A stretch of DNA of 64,000 nt. Origin: [Clostridium] aerotolerans DSM 5434. Lineage in GTDB: Bacteria > Bacillota > Clostridia > Lachnospirales > Lachnospiraceae. Location: NCBI RefSeq assembly GCF_000687555.1, contig NZ_JHWJ01000018.1:30903-94902 (forward strand), read 5' to 3'. The translations under genes were made by a program, and so were the position numbers. Within the stretch, counting starts at the first letter, position 1, and every line of letters begins with the position of its first letter. This document shows, in pieces, positions 21,305-30,297 of this stretch. Under the pieces are notes generated by a model that worked only from the letters and a program-made list of their open reading frames with translations, was not told the origin of the DNA and did no database searches.

Positions 21305-21721
21305 TCAACTCTCCTTCTTTCCCATTGACTGATTGACTTCATGAATCACATCCATTACCGAAGCCTGTCCCTGCTGCAATACCACATCAAAGTTTAAATC
21401 CCCTGTATACTGGATTTGAGTACAGGCCTCGATCATAATAGGTGCATTAAGGCCTGAGATTACCTTTAAATCACGTTCTCTTCCGATTTTAGCCCCTGCA
21501 TTGGTCGTCGTTCCTCCAAACACATCGGTTATAATCAGAGACTTCTTTGGCATACCGGCTGCATACTCATCCACAAGAGCGTAATACTCCGAAAATGTCA
21601 ATTCCGGCGTCAGCGGAATCTCATGAACAAAATCAACGCTTCCCATAATCATTTTAAGGCTCTCTGTAAGCGCCTTTCCCCAGCCTCCGTGAGTTAAAAG
21701 TAAGATCTGCGGTTTCTCCAT
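21305..21721 (-). CDS. dgaA: PTS mannose-family EIIA (DgaA)
   Basis: A 138-residue EIIA whose phospho-His is His11 in LLLTHGGWGKALTESL. ITDVFGGTTTNAGAKI matches the D-F-G-G-T/S loop of the fold. It has a strong AAGGAGG and is the first gene of the dga operon, about 44 nt below a near-consensus promoter. Gene order A-B-C-D-E-F equals that of the Salmonella D-glucosaminate operon. Confidence 0.92.
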   Translation of the reverse strand: MEKPQILLLTHGGWGKALTESLKMIMGSVDFVHEIPLTPELTFSEYYALVDEYAAGMPKKSLIITDVFGGTTTNAGAKIGRERDLKVISGLNAPIMIEACTQIQYTGDLNFDVVLQQGQASVMDVIHEVNQSMGKKES

Positions 21722-21764
21722 TTCATACCTCCTTTTTCTAACTGTATATTCCTTGATGATTGAA

Positions 21765-21793
21765 ATTGTAGCATACTACATTTTTACTGTCAA
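21765..21793 (-). promoter_or_regulatory. Near-consensus promoter of the dga operon
   Basis: On the minus strand: TTGACA (21788-21793), 17-nt spacer, TACAAT (21765-21770). Such strength suggests control by a repressor rather than an activator. Confidence 0.82.
21767..21780. promoter_or_regulatory. Candidate operator overlapping the dga -10 box
   Basis: Perfect dyad TGTAG-CATA-CTACA (14 bp) covering the upstream half of the -10 and part of the spacer. It shares the CTACA half-site with two copies near the divergent RpiR promoter. Confidence 0.5.
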
Positions 21794-21876
21794 TAATGTA
21801 TTTATGCTATTTTCATATTTATTATAATGAATTTTACTACTTTTTCTGTAATTATGACTTTTTTAATGAAGTAATA

Positions 21877-21906
21877 TTGAAACAATATAAAGTACTATGA
21901 TATACT
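21877..21906 (+). promoter_or_regulatory. Promoter of the RpiR regulator gene
   Basis: TTGAAA (21877-21882), 18-nt spacer, TATACT (21901-21906). Confidence 0.65.
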
Positions 21907-21920
21907 AAAAATGAAATTCA

Positions 21921-21936
21921 CTACAAAATCACTACA
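21921..21936. promoter_or_regulatory. Tandem CTACA half-sites downstream of the rpiR -10
   Basis: CTACA occurs at 21921-21925 and 21932-21936, 11 bp (one helical turn) apart, in the likely transcription start region of the regulator. Possible autoregulatory site. Confidence 0.35.
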
Positions 21937-21992
21937 AAGAATACAATTTATCTCCCCTTTCCGGGAAGAACGAAAGGATGACTTTATTATAA

Positions 21993-22862
21993 ATGACGGA
22001 AAACTATGAACTGTTTACACTGATGGCCCGTATTGACGGCATGTCCAATCAATTTACCAAGACTGATTGGAAAATTGTTCAGTATATTAAGAAATCAACG
22101 GAGAGATTTATCGAGCTCAGCGCTCAGGAGCTTGCAAAGGAAATCGGCACCTCCGACGCCAGCATAATTCGTTTTGCTCAGAAGGTGGGCTACTCTGGTC
22201 TCAATGAACTGAAATACACCATGCAAAAGGAAATTGACAAAAGCTCATCTTCCATCAATCATTCCGATTACTCGGTCCTCTTAAACGATATAAAGATGCT
22301 TTTAGACAGCGTCTTCAATTTAACAAATCCTGCAGATATTGACCATGCCAGAGAGCTGATGCTGAAATCCAAACGTATTTTTATTGTAGGATTAAATTTC
22401 AATCAGAATGTAGCAGAAATCATTGCCCATAAATTTATGACCATAGGACTGACAGTTCAGGCCCTGACCAATTACGACACCTTAAAGCTGTATCAGACCT
22501 TGTCACAGGAGGGCGACTTATTCATCACCATCTCTCTATCCGGGAACCACAGGCAATTGTCCTCCATACTGGCTGATTTCAAGAAAAACGGCAGTAGTAT
22601 CCTTTTAGTCAGCAACTACGAGAAATCCCTCTGCTCCCCATTTGCCAACATCCTTTTACTTATTCCAAAGACCGACCTGCTGCGCAGCAGCAATACCATC
22701 TCAAGAGAAATGCTGATCCTGGTTCTTTTTGATATGCTTTTCCATAACTTTTTGACTGAAGATATAAAATCATTTCAATGTTTTCAAAAAGCAGCATCCT
22801 ATTCCAAGTTAAACAACGACGATACCAGAGACGGGCTGCAAAAATTTATGGACCTTCTTTAA
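21993..22862 (+). CDS. RpiR/MurR-family regulator of the dga operon
   Basis: A 289-residue regulator. The N-terminal HTH_6 has LSAQELAKEIGTSDASIIRFAQKVGYSGLNELKY. The C-terminal SIS sugar-phosphate domain has RIFIVGLNFNQNVAEIIAHKFM and FITISLSGNHRQLSSIL. It is divergent from dgaA. SIS domains usually sense a phosphosugar, here plausibly D-glucosaminate-6-P or KDG-6-P. The Shine-Dalgarno AAAGGA lies about 14 nt before the ATG, unusually far. The known Salmonella regulator DgaR is a sigma-54 activator, so this is a different control scheme. Confidence 0.88.
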   Translation: MTENYELFTLMARIDGMSNQFTKTDWKIVQYIKKSTERFIELSAQELAKEIGTSDASIIRFAQKVGYSGLNELKYTMQKEIDKSSSSINHSDYSVLLNDIKMLLDSVFNLTNPADIDHARELMLKSKRIFIVGLNFNQNVAEIIAHKFMTIGLTVQALTNYDTLKLYQTLSQEGDLFITISLSGNHRQLSSILADFKKNGSSILLVSNYEKSLCSPFANILLLIPKTDLLRSSNTISREMLILVLFDMLFHNFLTEDIKSFQCFQKAASYSKLNNDDTRDGLQKFMDLL

Positions 22863-22913
22863 CCGAAAGATACAACGATAAAAGTGCCAGGTTGACTTTT
22901 ATCATTGACACAT

Positions 22914-22963
22914 AAAAAAAGTGTTTTGATCAGCAGTAAACGTTTCTGATCAAAACACTTTTT
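22914..22963. terminator. Bidirectional terminator between rpiR and nitroreductase
   Basis: GTGTTTTGATCAG (22921-22933) pairs perfectly with CTGATCAAAACAC (22946-22958). A7 precedes and T5 follows, so it serves both strands. A second smaller dyad, GATAAAAGT/ACTTTTATC, lies just before (22877-22902). Confidence 0.92.
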
Positions 22964-23029
22964 AAGTTAGAATTTATAAAATAATAATCAGCAATCTCTT
23001 TTCAAGGGATACACACCACATCAAATAAT

Positions 23030-23620
23030 TCAATCTCGCCACTCAACAACCTCATCCATACTTTTTCTAGGCCTTGCATTCGGTGCTTCATCTGCATATC
23101 CGATCGTTAAAGCTGCGATCAGCTCACCCTCTGTATTTAAGTAAGTTTGCAACTCATCATAAGCAAAATAAGTATCACATATCCATAAGCTTCCCAGCCC
23201 AAGCTCAGTGGCTGTCAGTATCATATTTTCAATCGCCGCACCAATGGACTGTGCATTACAGAGTTCTTCGATGTGCTCTTCCTCCGTCAGGGAAGAATGA
23301 ATATCAACGCCAACTGGATTTACAATAAAAATAGTTACGGGAGCCTTTTCCATAATCTTAAGAGTATAGGATGCCCCAGAGATATATTGAGAGACATTAG
23401 GCAGAAGGGGACGTTCTCTTTCCCTCTCTAACCCATTTCCCATGGCTGACACCATGTCTGCCTTAGCATTTCCGGAAACGACTACAAACTTCCAGGGCTG
23501 ACGATTTTTAGCAGAGGGCGCAAGTACACCAGACTGTATGATTTCTTCTATCATGTACCTTGGCACCTCTTCCTCTTTGAATTTCCGTATGCTGCGTCTG
23601 TTTTTAATGGCTTCTAGCAT
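23030..23620 (-). CDS. Nitroreductase-family FMN oxidoreductase
   Basis: A 196-residue NfsA/NfsB-type flavoprotein. Features are RRSIRKFKEEEVP (FMN phosphate binding), SGVLAPSAKNRQPWKFVVV, and GLGSLWICDT near the C-terminus. It starts after GAAAGGAAAG, has its own terminator downstream and no clear operon partner. Substrate unknown. Confidence 0.9.
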   Translation of the reverse strand: MLEAIKNRRSIRKFKEEEVPRYMIEEIIQSGVLAPSAKNRQPWKFVVVSGNAKADMVSAMGNGLERERERPLLPNVSQYISGASYTLKIMEKAPVTIFIVNPVGVDIHSSLTEEEHIEELCNAQSIGAAIENMILTATELGLGSLWICDTYFAYDELQTYLNTEGELIAALTIGYADEAPNARPRKSMDEVVEWRD

Positions 23621-23678
23621 GATTTTTCTTTCCTTTCTTATTCTTATATTCTAAACACAATTGGCAATGTTTCTTGCT

Positions 23679-24320
23679 TTATTGTACTTCTCTCATACTT
23701 TCCATCATTCTCTTTAATGTAATGTCTTTCCCATGTTCCATAATATAGAAATACACAGAATCATAGCTTAAAGCAGCTCTCACAAATTCTCTATCCAGTT
23801 CTGGCAAGATATCAACAAGACTTTTTTTACTCAGGGAATTGATATGTTTGATTAATTTAGTATCTTCCATCTTCCGGTCTGCATCTTCTACCGGATATCC
23901 AATACCAAATGGTTCTTCAAATAATGCATTCATAGTACTTTGCAGATTAATTTCACCCGCCCAGCCAAAATTCAGCCCTAAGGGATATGAAACCACGTTT
24001 CCATCATTGATTCTTCCAAACAGGTAAGCATCGGAAGGGCTCTCAATATACCCACATAAAATTCCAGGAAGGCTGTTGCAGGCAAGCATCATTCCTTGTC
24101 CGGAAGAACACCCAGTCACAACAAAATCGATTGCTTTGCTCTCAATCAGCAAACTGATACATAATGCGATCTGAACATAGGAATAGGTTCTCTTTTCCTC
24201 TCCAAAGACTCCAAAATTGATTACCTCATGCTCTTTGCCCCTGACTGCCATCTTAACACTGTTTTCTAATATATTATTTTTATCACGCTGAGAACTGGCC
24301 TGTATAATTCCTATCTTCAT
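23679..24320 (-). CDS. RpiB/LacA/LacB-family sugar-phosphate isomerase-like protein
   Basis: A 213-residue protein with the RpiB-type N-terminal fold (MKIGIIQASSQRDKN, EVINFGVFGEE). VTGCSSGQGMMLACN sits where RpiB has its CGTGIGM-type catalytic loop, and VVSYPLGLNFGW follows. It has about 60 more C-terminal residues than RpiB, as in the subgroup linked to sugar-acid pathways. It starts after AGGAG. Substrate unknown. Confidence 0.7.
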   Translation of the reverse strand: MKIGIIQASSQRDKNNILENSVKMAVRGKEHEVINFGVFGEEKRTYSYVQIALCISLLIESKAIDFVVTGCSSGQGMMLACNSLPGILCGYIESPSDAYLFGRINDGNVVSYPLGLNFGWAGEINLQSTMNALFEEPFGIGYPVEDADRKMEDTKLIKHINSLSKKSLVDILPELDREFVRAALSYDSVYFYIMEHGKDITLKRMMESMREVQ

Positions 24321-24505
24321 TGTGTAACTCCTATAGGTATCTATTTGGTGTTTTCTTTATGGTATCATTTATTTATGTAAAATTCCAGATTTCTTTTGCA
24401 CGATTTTGTCAGGTCAGCTGCCTCGTTAGTATTAACTTTCCTTGAGCACGCCATTTGCTTTTCCTCGGTTGGTTTATTGATTATACGATGTAAACTTGTA
24501 AGCGC

Positions 24506-24537
24506 AAAAAAGCCTGGGACTTTTTACTGTCCCAGGC
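24506..24537 (-). terminator. Terminator after the SDR gene
   Basis: On the minus strand GCCTGGGAC/GTCCCAGGC (24529-24537 with 24512-24520), an 8-nt loop, then T6. Confidence 0.9.
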
Positions 24538-24543
24538 GAATAA

Positions 24544-25311
24544 TTAAATGGTTGTCCAGCCACCGTCAATCTGAAGCAGCTGTCCTGTTGTATAGGAAGA
24601 GGCGTCAGACGCAAAATAGATCAAAGCTCCGTCTAATTCGCCGTCACGTCCTGGCCTTCCCATAGGGCATAAGTTACAGATTGCATCATACATCTCTTTG
24701 TTTTCTAATACATCAGACGTCATTTCACTTGGGAAATAGGCAGGACCAATTGCATTTACAGTAACACCATGCTTGGCCCATTCATTGGCCAGTGATTTTG
24801 TCATCATCAGTACGGCCCCTTTTGTGGTAGCGTATGCAGAGATGGGGAATCCCGGCATGGCAACGGTGGAATGAATGGAACCCAGATTAATAATCCTACC
24901 ATATTTCTGAGCCACCATAATGCGCCCAACCTCACGGGCGAAGAAAAATACACCGTTAATGTTGGTATCCATCATTCGATGCCACATCTCATCCGTGGTA
25001 TTCTCCGCCGCATCAGCCAGACCAAGGCCTGCGTTGTTTACCAGGATATCAATTCTGCCAAAATGCTCTTTAATGTCTGCCACTGTCTGAGTGATTTCTT
25101 CCGTCTTCGTAACATCGCATCCATGGGTATAACACCTTACTCCCAGATCTTCAATTTCCTTTTTTACCGCTTCCAAACGGTCCAGACGCCTGGCAACGAT
25201 TGCAACATTCACACCTTCTCTTGCCAGAGCAAGGGCAAACTGTCTCCCAAGTCCAGAAGAAGCCCCCGTAACAATAGCAAATTTTCCTTTTAAGTCAAAT
25301 AAACTGCTCAT
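24544..25311 (-). CDS. Short-chain dehydrogenase, gluconate 5-dehydrogenase-like
   Basis: A 255-residue classical SDR. The cofactor motif is TGASSGLG, with NNAG, and the catalytic Ser/Tyr/Lys are in INLGSIHS and SAYATTKGA. The C-terminus ends QLLQIDGGWTTI. ARRLDRLE after strand 2 suggests NADP(H) preference. It resembles gluconate 5-dehydrogenase (IdnO/Gno) and KduD. It lies 37 nt downstream of a peptide deformylase and ends in a clean terminator. Substrate not certain. Confidence 0.85.
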   Translation of the reverse strand: MSSLFDLKGKFAIVTGASSGLGRQFALALAREGVNVAIVARRLDRLEAVKKEIEDLGVRCYTHGCDVTKTEEITQTVADIKEHFGRIDILVNNAGLGLADAAENTTDEMWHRMMDTNINGVFFFAREVGRIMVAQKYGRIINLGSIHSTVAMPGFPISAYATTKGAVLMMTKSLANEWAKHGVTVNAIGPAYFPSEMTSDVLENKEMYDAICNLCPMGRPGRDGELDGALIYFASDASSYTTGQLLQIDGGWTTI

Positions 25312-25348
25312 CGTAAACCCTCCTTTGATTATATATTATTAATCTCTG

Positions 25349-25846
25349 TTATGTCAGCTCGCGCTTCATCTGCTGCATATACAGAGACTTATTATCAATC
25401 CCACGCATGGTAGCTAATATTCCATCTAAATGATCGTATTCGTGCTGTAACAGTTCCGATAGATCACCCTCCAGAAACATCTTCTGTGGTTTAAAATCCT
25501 GATCAAGGAATACCATCTCTGCACGTCGATAACGTTCCACCTTTACCATAAGACCGGGAAATGACATGCAATCATCAAGCAGCACATACGTCTCATCATC
25601 CGGGAAGGTTAAGACTGGATTAATAAATACGTATGGCTGATCGGTAAACATATAAATCAGCCGTTTCTTAATCCCAATCTGAGGTGCCGCTACAGCACGG
25701 CCTGCACCATATGATTTCCTATAATCCATAAGAGTGTCATGCAGATCTTGTACCCACTCCTCCAAAAAATGACGGTCCGAATCCACAATTTCTTCACTTA
25801 ACTCGTACAATTGTGGATTTCCAAGCTTTAATATTTCTCTTATCAT
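25349..25846 (-). CDS. Peptide deformylase-like protein with variant motif II
   Basis: A 165-residue metalloenzyme of the deformylase family, which removes N-formyl groups from new proteins. Motif I is GRAVAAPQIG and motif III is QHEYDHLDG (metal His residues and catalytic Glu). Motif II reads DDCMSFPG instead of EGCLS: the metal Cys is kept, but the Glu-Gly pair is not. It starts after GAGGGG. The variant suggests a second, YkrB/type-III-like deformylase rather than the main housekeeping copy; I cannot see whether another exists. Confidence 0.82.
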   Translation of the reverse strand: MIREILKLGNPQLYELSEEIVDSDRHFLEEWVQDLHDTLMDYRKSYGAGRAVAAPQIGIKKRLIYMFTDQPYVFINPVLTFPDDETYVLLDDCMSFPGLMVKVERYRRAEMVFLDQDFKPQKMFLEGDLSELLQHEYDHLDGILATMRGIDNKSLYMQQMKRELT

Positions 25847-25886
25847 TGATATTTCCCCTCTTCATGAAAGCTTACATCAAACGTCC

Positions 25887-26828
25887 TTACATCTTCACGC
25901 CCTTAATCAGGACATTCAGATTCATTCTTTCACGCTCCAGCTCTGCCTTGCTGGAAGTATCTATGGTTCTTAAATGGCTTAAGACACTTTCAATCTGTTT
26001 CTTTGTATTTTGCACCTGAGACAGAGACTCATTAATCCGATTTAACACCGCCCAATCTGCAAATAAACCGTCAAAGAAATAATCTGCAAAGCCTAAAAAC
26101 CCATCAATACTGACCTGTACATCTGCATTAATTTTTACATCAGTCAGCTCAGTCTTAAACCGGCGCAGCTGTATCTGCAAATCTTCCACCTGATTCTGTG
26201 CTTCATCAAGATGACTGTGCTTTGCCATACCTGATATCAGTCCACCTCCCATTAAATCCCATGTCCCCCAGCTCTTTGCACTATCGATGTTAGAAAGAAT
26301 CCGGTTCGTAATGACGAGGGCTTTCTCTCCGGCAGAAAGAGCCTCTTCTATTTCCTTCCTTTGGCTTTCTATAAACGAAATGCGTTTCTCCGTCTCAAAG
26401 ATTTCCACCGCCTCCTGAGATCCGGTGGATTTAATTGCTTCTGCCTTACTCTTTAACATTTTCTCATACTGTTTTTCACTGGCCCCTAACAATCTTAACT
26501 CCGTTTCGATTCGGGCAATATCTTCCTCCACAGCAGAAAGCTCGCGAGAAGCCACATCGTATTTCACCTTGGCAGCATATGCTTCCTCCCGTTCCTTATC
26601 AAGCTTCTCTTCCTTTTTTCCTATGATCGCATAGAAAAAAGAGGATAGGCTGCCGCCCTCCAGCTGATCAACATCCTTTTGCTGTTCTAATTTGCTTTTC
26701 TTAAGCTCATATACTTTCGCACTCAGCTCCTCACGTTGTATATATAATTGCTTCAGCTTGGTCTCCTCATGATTCTTTCGTGCCATTTGCTGTTGGAGAA
26801 GCTGTAATTGTTCATCATAATATGCCAT
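25887..26828 (-). CDS. Hypothetical coiled-coil protein, 313 aa
   Basis: Not recognised. Long heptad-rich helices run at about residues 1-60, 70-180 and 205-240. A Gly-rich break (WGTWDLMGGGLISGMAKHSHLDEAQ) falls near 190-210 and a last coil at 265-310. No signal peptide. The Gly/hydrophobic break between coils is reminiscent of membrane-touching proteins, but that is only pattern. It is followed 40 nt later by the deformylase gene and may share its transcript. Confidence 0.6.
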   Translation of the reverse strand: MAYYDEQLQLLQQQMARKNHEETKLKQLYIQREELSAKVYELKKSKLEQQKDVDQLEGGSLSSFFYAIIGKKEEKLDKEREEAYAAKVKYDVASRELSAVEEDIARIETELRLLGASEKQYEKMLKSKAEAIKSTGSQEAVEIFETEKRISFIESQRKEIEEALSAGEKALVITNRILSNIDSAKSWGTWDLMGGGLISGMAKHSHLDEAQNQVEDLQIQLRRFKTELTDVKINADVQVSIDGFLGFADYFFDGLFADWAVLNRINESLSQVQNTKKQIESVLSHLRTIDTSSKAELERERMNLNVLIKGVKM

Positions 26829-26892
26829 ATGGAAATCCTCTCTTTCTCTATATCCGTCCCATCAACTTCGTCATGATGTCTATTTTACTATA

Positions 26893-27411
26893 TTAAATAT
26901 AACGCCGAACTTTATCCATGTAACTTATATACTCTTGCCCGAATTTCTCTATACACCATCTTTCTTCCGATCGAATAATCCAGTGTCCTGATACCTGAAA
27001 TACCACTAGGCCTGCAAATAAGAGCCAAGACTGGGTGAGCACGCAGCAGCCAAAGAACAATACAAAATACCCTACATACATTGGATTACGTGAAACTTGA
27101 TAAAACCCATTCATGTTGATACCATTCTCCCCTGGTTTTGCAAAATCTAAGACCGACACAAGGCACAACAACAATCCTAAGGCATAAATCACCAAGCCTA
27201 TGTAAAACCAGTAAGAATCCGTCTTAATCCTAAGAAAACAAAGATACACAAAAATGAAAATGTTTGATACCTGATAAAACCAAAGTGCCACCTTCTCCTT
27301 GCCAATGGCCGGAGCAAAAAAAGCCGCACGTCTTAAGGCATTTTCATTCAGTAAACGTAAAACTCCAAATCTTATCAATAAAAGTGGTACTATACAAAAA
27401 AATCCATTCAT
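26893..27411 (-). CDS. Isoprenylcysteine carboxyl methyltransferase-like membrane protein
   Basis: A 172-residue polytopic membrane protein. The ICMT/PEMT C-terminal signature is YQVSRNPMYVGYFVLFFG, followed by EERWCIEKFGQEYISYMDKVRRYI. Bacterial members are SAM-dependent membrane methyltransferases of mostly unknown substrate. It starts after GAGGTG. Confidence 0.8.
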   Translation of the reverse strand: MNGFFCIVPLLLIRFGVLRLLNENALRRAAFFAPAIGKEKVALWFYQVSNIFIFVYLCFLRIKTDSYWFYIGLVIYALGLLLCLVSVLDFAKPGENGINMNGFYQVSRNPMYVGYFVLFFGCCVLTQSWLLFAGLVVFQVSGHWIIRSEERWCIEKFGQEYISYMDKVRRYI

Positions 27412-27757
27412 GCACCATCACCTCAAATATTTTATTTTACTATCATTTTAACATTTTTCCATATATAATCAACCATCTGCACAGAACAATCCTGCGAAAC
27501 AAAATATTTATTACTGATAAATAATTTCAATTATATATTTTATTATGTTTTTTAATTATATTAATATAAATAATCTCTCATTAAGGCTAATTTTACCAAA
27601 ATACGAAATATTTCTCTTTACAAAATTGCTTTAGTACTATACCATATAGGCGTAATATGTTTATATCCTAAGAAGCTATAAAAAAGTTGATTGTTTCAAG
27701 TTGGATATTTACTATATCATAAATACATTACAACATTACTTTAAGGGAGAAATACTT
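27412..27757. other. 346-nt AT-rich divergent intergenic region
   Basis: No ORF or RNA gene seen. It should hold promoters for both flanking genes. For the rightward gene, TTTACA-17-TACCAT (27617-27645) is the best candidate. Confidence 0.5.
27617..27645 (+). promoter_or_regulatory. Candidate promoter of the cell-wall-binding protein gene
   Basis: -35 TTTACA (27617-27622), 17-nt spacer, -10 TACCAT (27640-27645). Leader of about 105 nt to the GTG start. Confidence 0.45.
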
Positions 27758-29341
27758 GTGAACAAGCATTGGACTAAAAACACCTTTATGATTATGACGG
27801 CGGCCACATTAACCATAAATTCTGCTATGGTTTCTAATGCAAGTGGCTGGACCGAGACAGAGAACGGCTGGCATTACGAAGAAAATGGTGGGTACATAAC
27901 ATCTGCATGGAAGAAGGGGCAAAACGGCTTTTATTATCTTGATGATACCGGAAAGCTTAAGACTGCTTCCTGGATCACAGATGGAGACAAGAACTATTAT
28001 GTAGATTCAGAAGGTCTCCGGGTTAAAAACACCTGGATTTATACTCAGTCCTGGGATGATTCTACAGATACCAACCAATATTGGTATTATTTTGACCAAA
28101 ACGGCGAAATGATGACCGGAAAGCAGCAAATCGGGGATAAAAAATACTTTTTCTCCAGTACCGGTGAAATGATGACCGGCTGGATCACATTTACAGATAA
28201 TGAAGCAGAGTACTTAACAGACGAAATAACCAGCAATAATACTTATTACTGCCTGGAGGACGGAAGCAGAGCAAGCGGCTGGCTTAAGCTGGAAGCTCCT
28301 GACGATGAGGACAATTCCGGAAAAGAATACTGGTACAATTTTAAGAGCTCTGGAGTTATCCGAAGAAACGCGAAAGCCACCATTGGTGATCATGAATTCT
28401 GTTTCGATGAACAGGGCCGAATGATCGAGGGCTGGGCCTATAAAACGGCAGATACCGATACTTATGTAAGGGTTGACGAAGACACGGAGAAAGCACTTTT
28501 AGACACCTATAACGCAGACGCAAGCAGGTATTACTATTGCGGCGAGGAAGACTTAGGAGTCATTCAAAAAGACATATGGCTATCCATCGTACCACCTGGA
28601 TTAAACGGAGATCCTGACGAAGATGCCACCTGGTATTACTTTGATAAACGTGGCAAAATGATGACCGCGACCAAAGCCACCGCTTCAGAAGCCACACCAT
28701 CCAATGCAAGCCGTATGACCGATGTAAGATGGGTCGATACGAAAGGAAAATATGGATTAGAGGGGGGCGACGATGATCTGCACCATGCCCGCCTTCAAAA
28801 AGTTAATAACACCTATTATCTTTTCGACTCTAAGGGTGAAATCATTGATGGCCTGGTTTACATTTACAATAAAGATGGGTCCTTCCAGTTAAAAGAAGGC
28901 TACTATTATTTCGGCTCTAACTCATCAAGATCAACAGGAAAAGTAAAACTTGTAAATGACGCTACAGATTACCATTACTATTTCTCCAAAAAGAGAGAAA
29001 ATGGTTATTCCGAAGGTCAGGGCGTCACTGGAGTATATGAAGGAAAGTTATATTATAAGGGACTTGCAGTCACAGCAGATGAAGATACCAAATATAAATT
29101 AATTTATATCCCAGAGTTAGCCAAAGCTAACGGAACTGGACTATATGTTGTAGATGAAAATGGAAAAGTCAAAACAAGCGGCCTGACTTCTGAGATGTAT
29201 GACGGGACTAAATTCAGAGTTAAAAAACAAGGTTCCAGTTACCGAGTGTTCCGTGTAGATGTAGATACCAAGGAAGAGACAGAACTGGGTCAGGATGACG
29301 CTGAGCTCACTCTGGATTTTAGCGAACCTGAACTTGTTTAA
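27758..29341 (+). CDS. Secreted cell-wall/glucan-binding repeat protein
   Basis: A surface protein of about 527 residues. The GTG at 27758 is chosen because AGGGAG lies 8 nt upstream and it begins a good signal peptide (NKHWTKNTFMIMTAATLTINSAMVSNASG). The rest is repeats of the CW_binding_1 (choline/glucan-binding) type: GWTETENGWHYEENG, SAWKKGQNGFYYLDDTGKL, GYYYFGSNSSRSTGK and others, rich in Trp, Tyr and Gly. No enzyme domain is visible, so it is probably purely a wall-binding or adhesive protein. A Thr/Ala/Ser-rich stretch interrupts the repeats near residue 310. Confidence 0.82.
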   Translation: MNKHWTKNTFMIMTAATLTINSAMVSNASGWTETENGWHYEENGGYITSAWKKGQNGFYYLDDTGKLKTASWITDGDKNYYVDSEGLRVKNTWIYTQSWDDSTDTNQYWYYFDQNGEMMTGKQQIGDKKYFFSSTGEMMTGWITFTDNEAEYLTDEITSNNTYYCLEDGSRASGWLKLEAPDDEDNSGKEYWYNFKSSGVIRRNAKATIGDHEFCFDEQGRMIEGWAYKTADTDTYVRVDEDTEKALLDTYNADASRYYYCGEEDLGVIQKDIWLSIVPPGLNGDPDEDATWYYFDKRGKMMTATKATASEATPSNASRMTDVRWVDTKGKYGLEGGDDDLHHARLQKVNNTYYLFDSKGEIIDGLVYIYNKDGSFQLKEGYYYFGSNSSRSTGKVKLVNDATDYHYYFSKKRENGYSEGQGVTGVYEGKLYYKGLAVTADEDTKYKLIYIPELAKANGTGLYVVDENGKVKTSGLTSEMYDGTKFRVKKQGSSYRVFRVDVDTKEETELGQDDAELTLDFSEPELV

Positions 29342-29385
29342 TTGATTGATATACTGGCAAACGATGATTTGTCTTGATCATGACC

Positions 29386-29422
29386 GGGCTGGAGGCTTCT
29401 ATAAGAAGTATTCAGCCCTTTC
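29386..29422 (+). terminator. Terminator after the cell-wall-binding protein gene
   Basis: GGGCTG/CAGCCC with inner CTTCT/AGAAG pairing, followed by TTTCTT. Confidence 0.65.
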
Positions 29423-29466
29423 TTATGAAAATCAGGAAAATAAATTACTTTTTTATATACCCATTA

Positions 29467-30198
29467 CTAAAATTTTGCAATGATCTGATTCAAACGATTT
29501 TTAACATCTGTATCAAAAACACCACCATGGTAGCAAATAATCGTTTCTATATCATAACCTTCCAATTTACGAACGGACTCTTTTGCCTCTTCCATATTTA
29601 AAGCATATTGCGGTAAAGCCATATAAAGCTTTCCATTTACAATAACGAGGGCATCACCTGTAATCAGCACTTTTTCTTTTTTAACATATAAAGAGATATG
29701 GCCAGGCATATGACCCTTCGTGTCAACCACCTCAATACCACCGCAGTAAGGAAGTATTGCACCCGTTTCTATTACAGTAACATCATCCACCGGTTTCACA
29801 GAGGCTATAAGCTTTTGGAACTCCTTACCGTACTCCTTTTTATCTTCCGGCAGCGTATCCTGGAGGTCTTCGGCCTGCTGTAAACGAAGGGATTTGCATT
29901 TTCCCGTAATATAGGGAGCTTGTTCTTTTGAACACAAAACTTCAATTTTGGGATATTGCTGAGTTATTTCATGTAATGCACCCATATGATCATGATCATG
30001 GTGTGTGATAATTATCTTCGTTAACATACTTAAAGAAAAACCAAGCTTTTGCATGGCCTCCTCTAACTTTGACATAGTATCCGGATAACTGCAGTCAACT
30101 AAAATCAATTCATTCTCATCTTTTAAAAGTACCGGGTATATGATATTTTCTGTTTCCCCTCTATGAAACGTTAACGGCAATAAATATATATCATTCAT
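29467..30198 (-). CDS. MBL-fold metallo-hydrolase
   Basis: A soluble 243-residue metallo-beta-lactamase-fold hydrolase. The metal motif is ITHHDHDHMGAL (HxHxDH), with downstream His in DTKGHMPGHISL, the Asp ligand in VLITGDALV, and the final His in ICYHGG. It is probably a glyoxalase-II-like or similar hydrolase. No operon partner. Confidence 0.85.
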   Translation of the reverse strand: MNDIYLLPLTFHRGETENIIYPVLLKDENELILVDCSYPDTMSKLEEAMQKLGFSLSMLTKIIITHHDHDHMGALHEITQQYPKIEVLCSKEQAPYITGKCKSLRLQQAEDLQDTLPEDKKEYGKEFQKLIASVKPVDDVTVIETGAILPYCGGIEVVDTKGHMPGHISLYVKKEKVLITGDALVIVNGKLYMALPQYALNMEEAKESVRKLEGYDIETIICYHGGVFDTDVKNRLNQIIAKF

Positions 30199-30297
30199 TT
30201 TATATACTCCTTTTCTTTCTTTATGTATAGTCTTTATTTATGTTTATCAAAGAGTTATTCTAAATATATTAGGAACCAGTCTTGCCTCTAAAATTAC

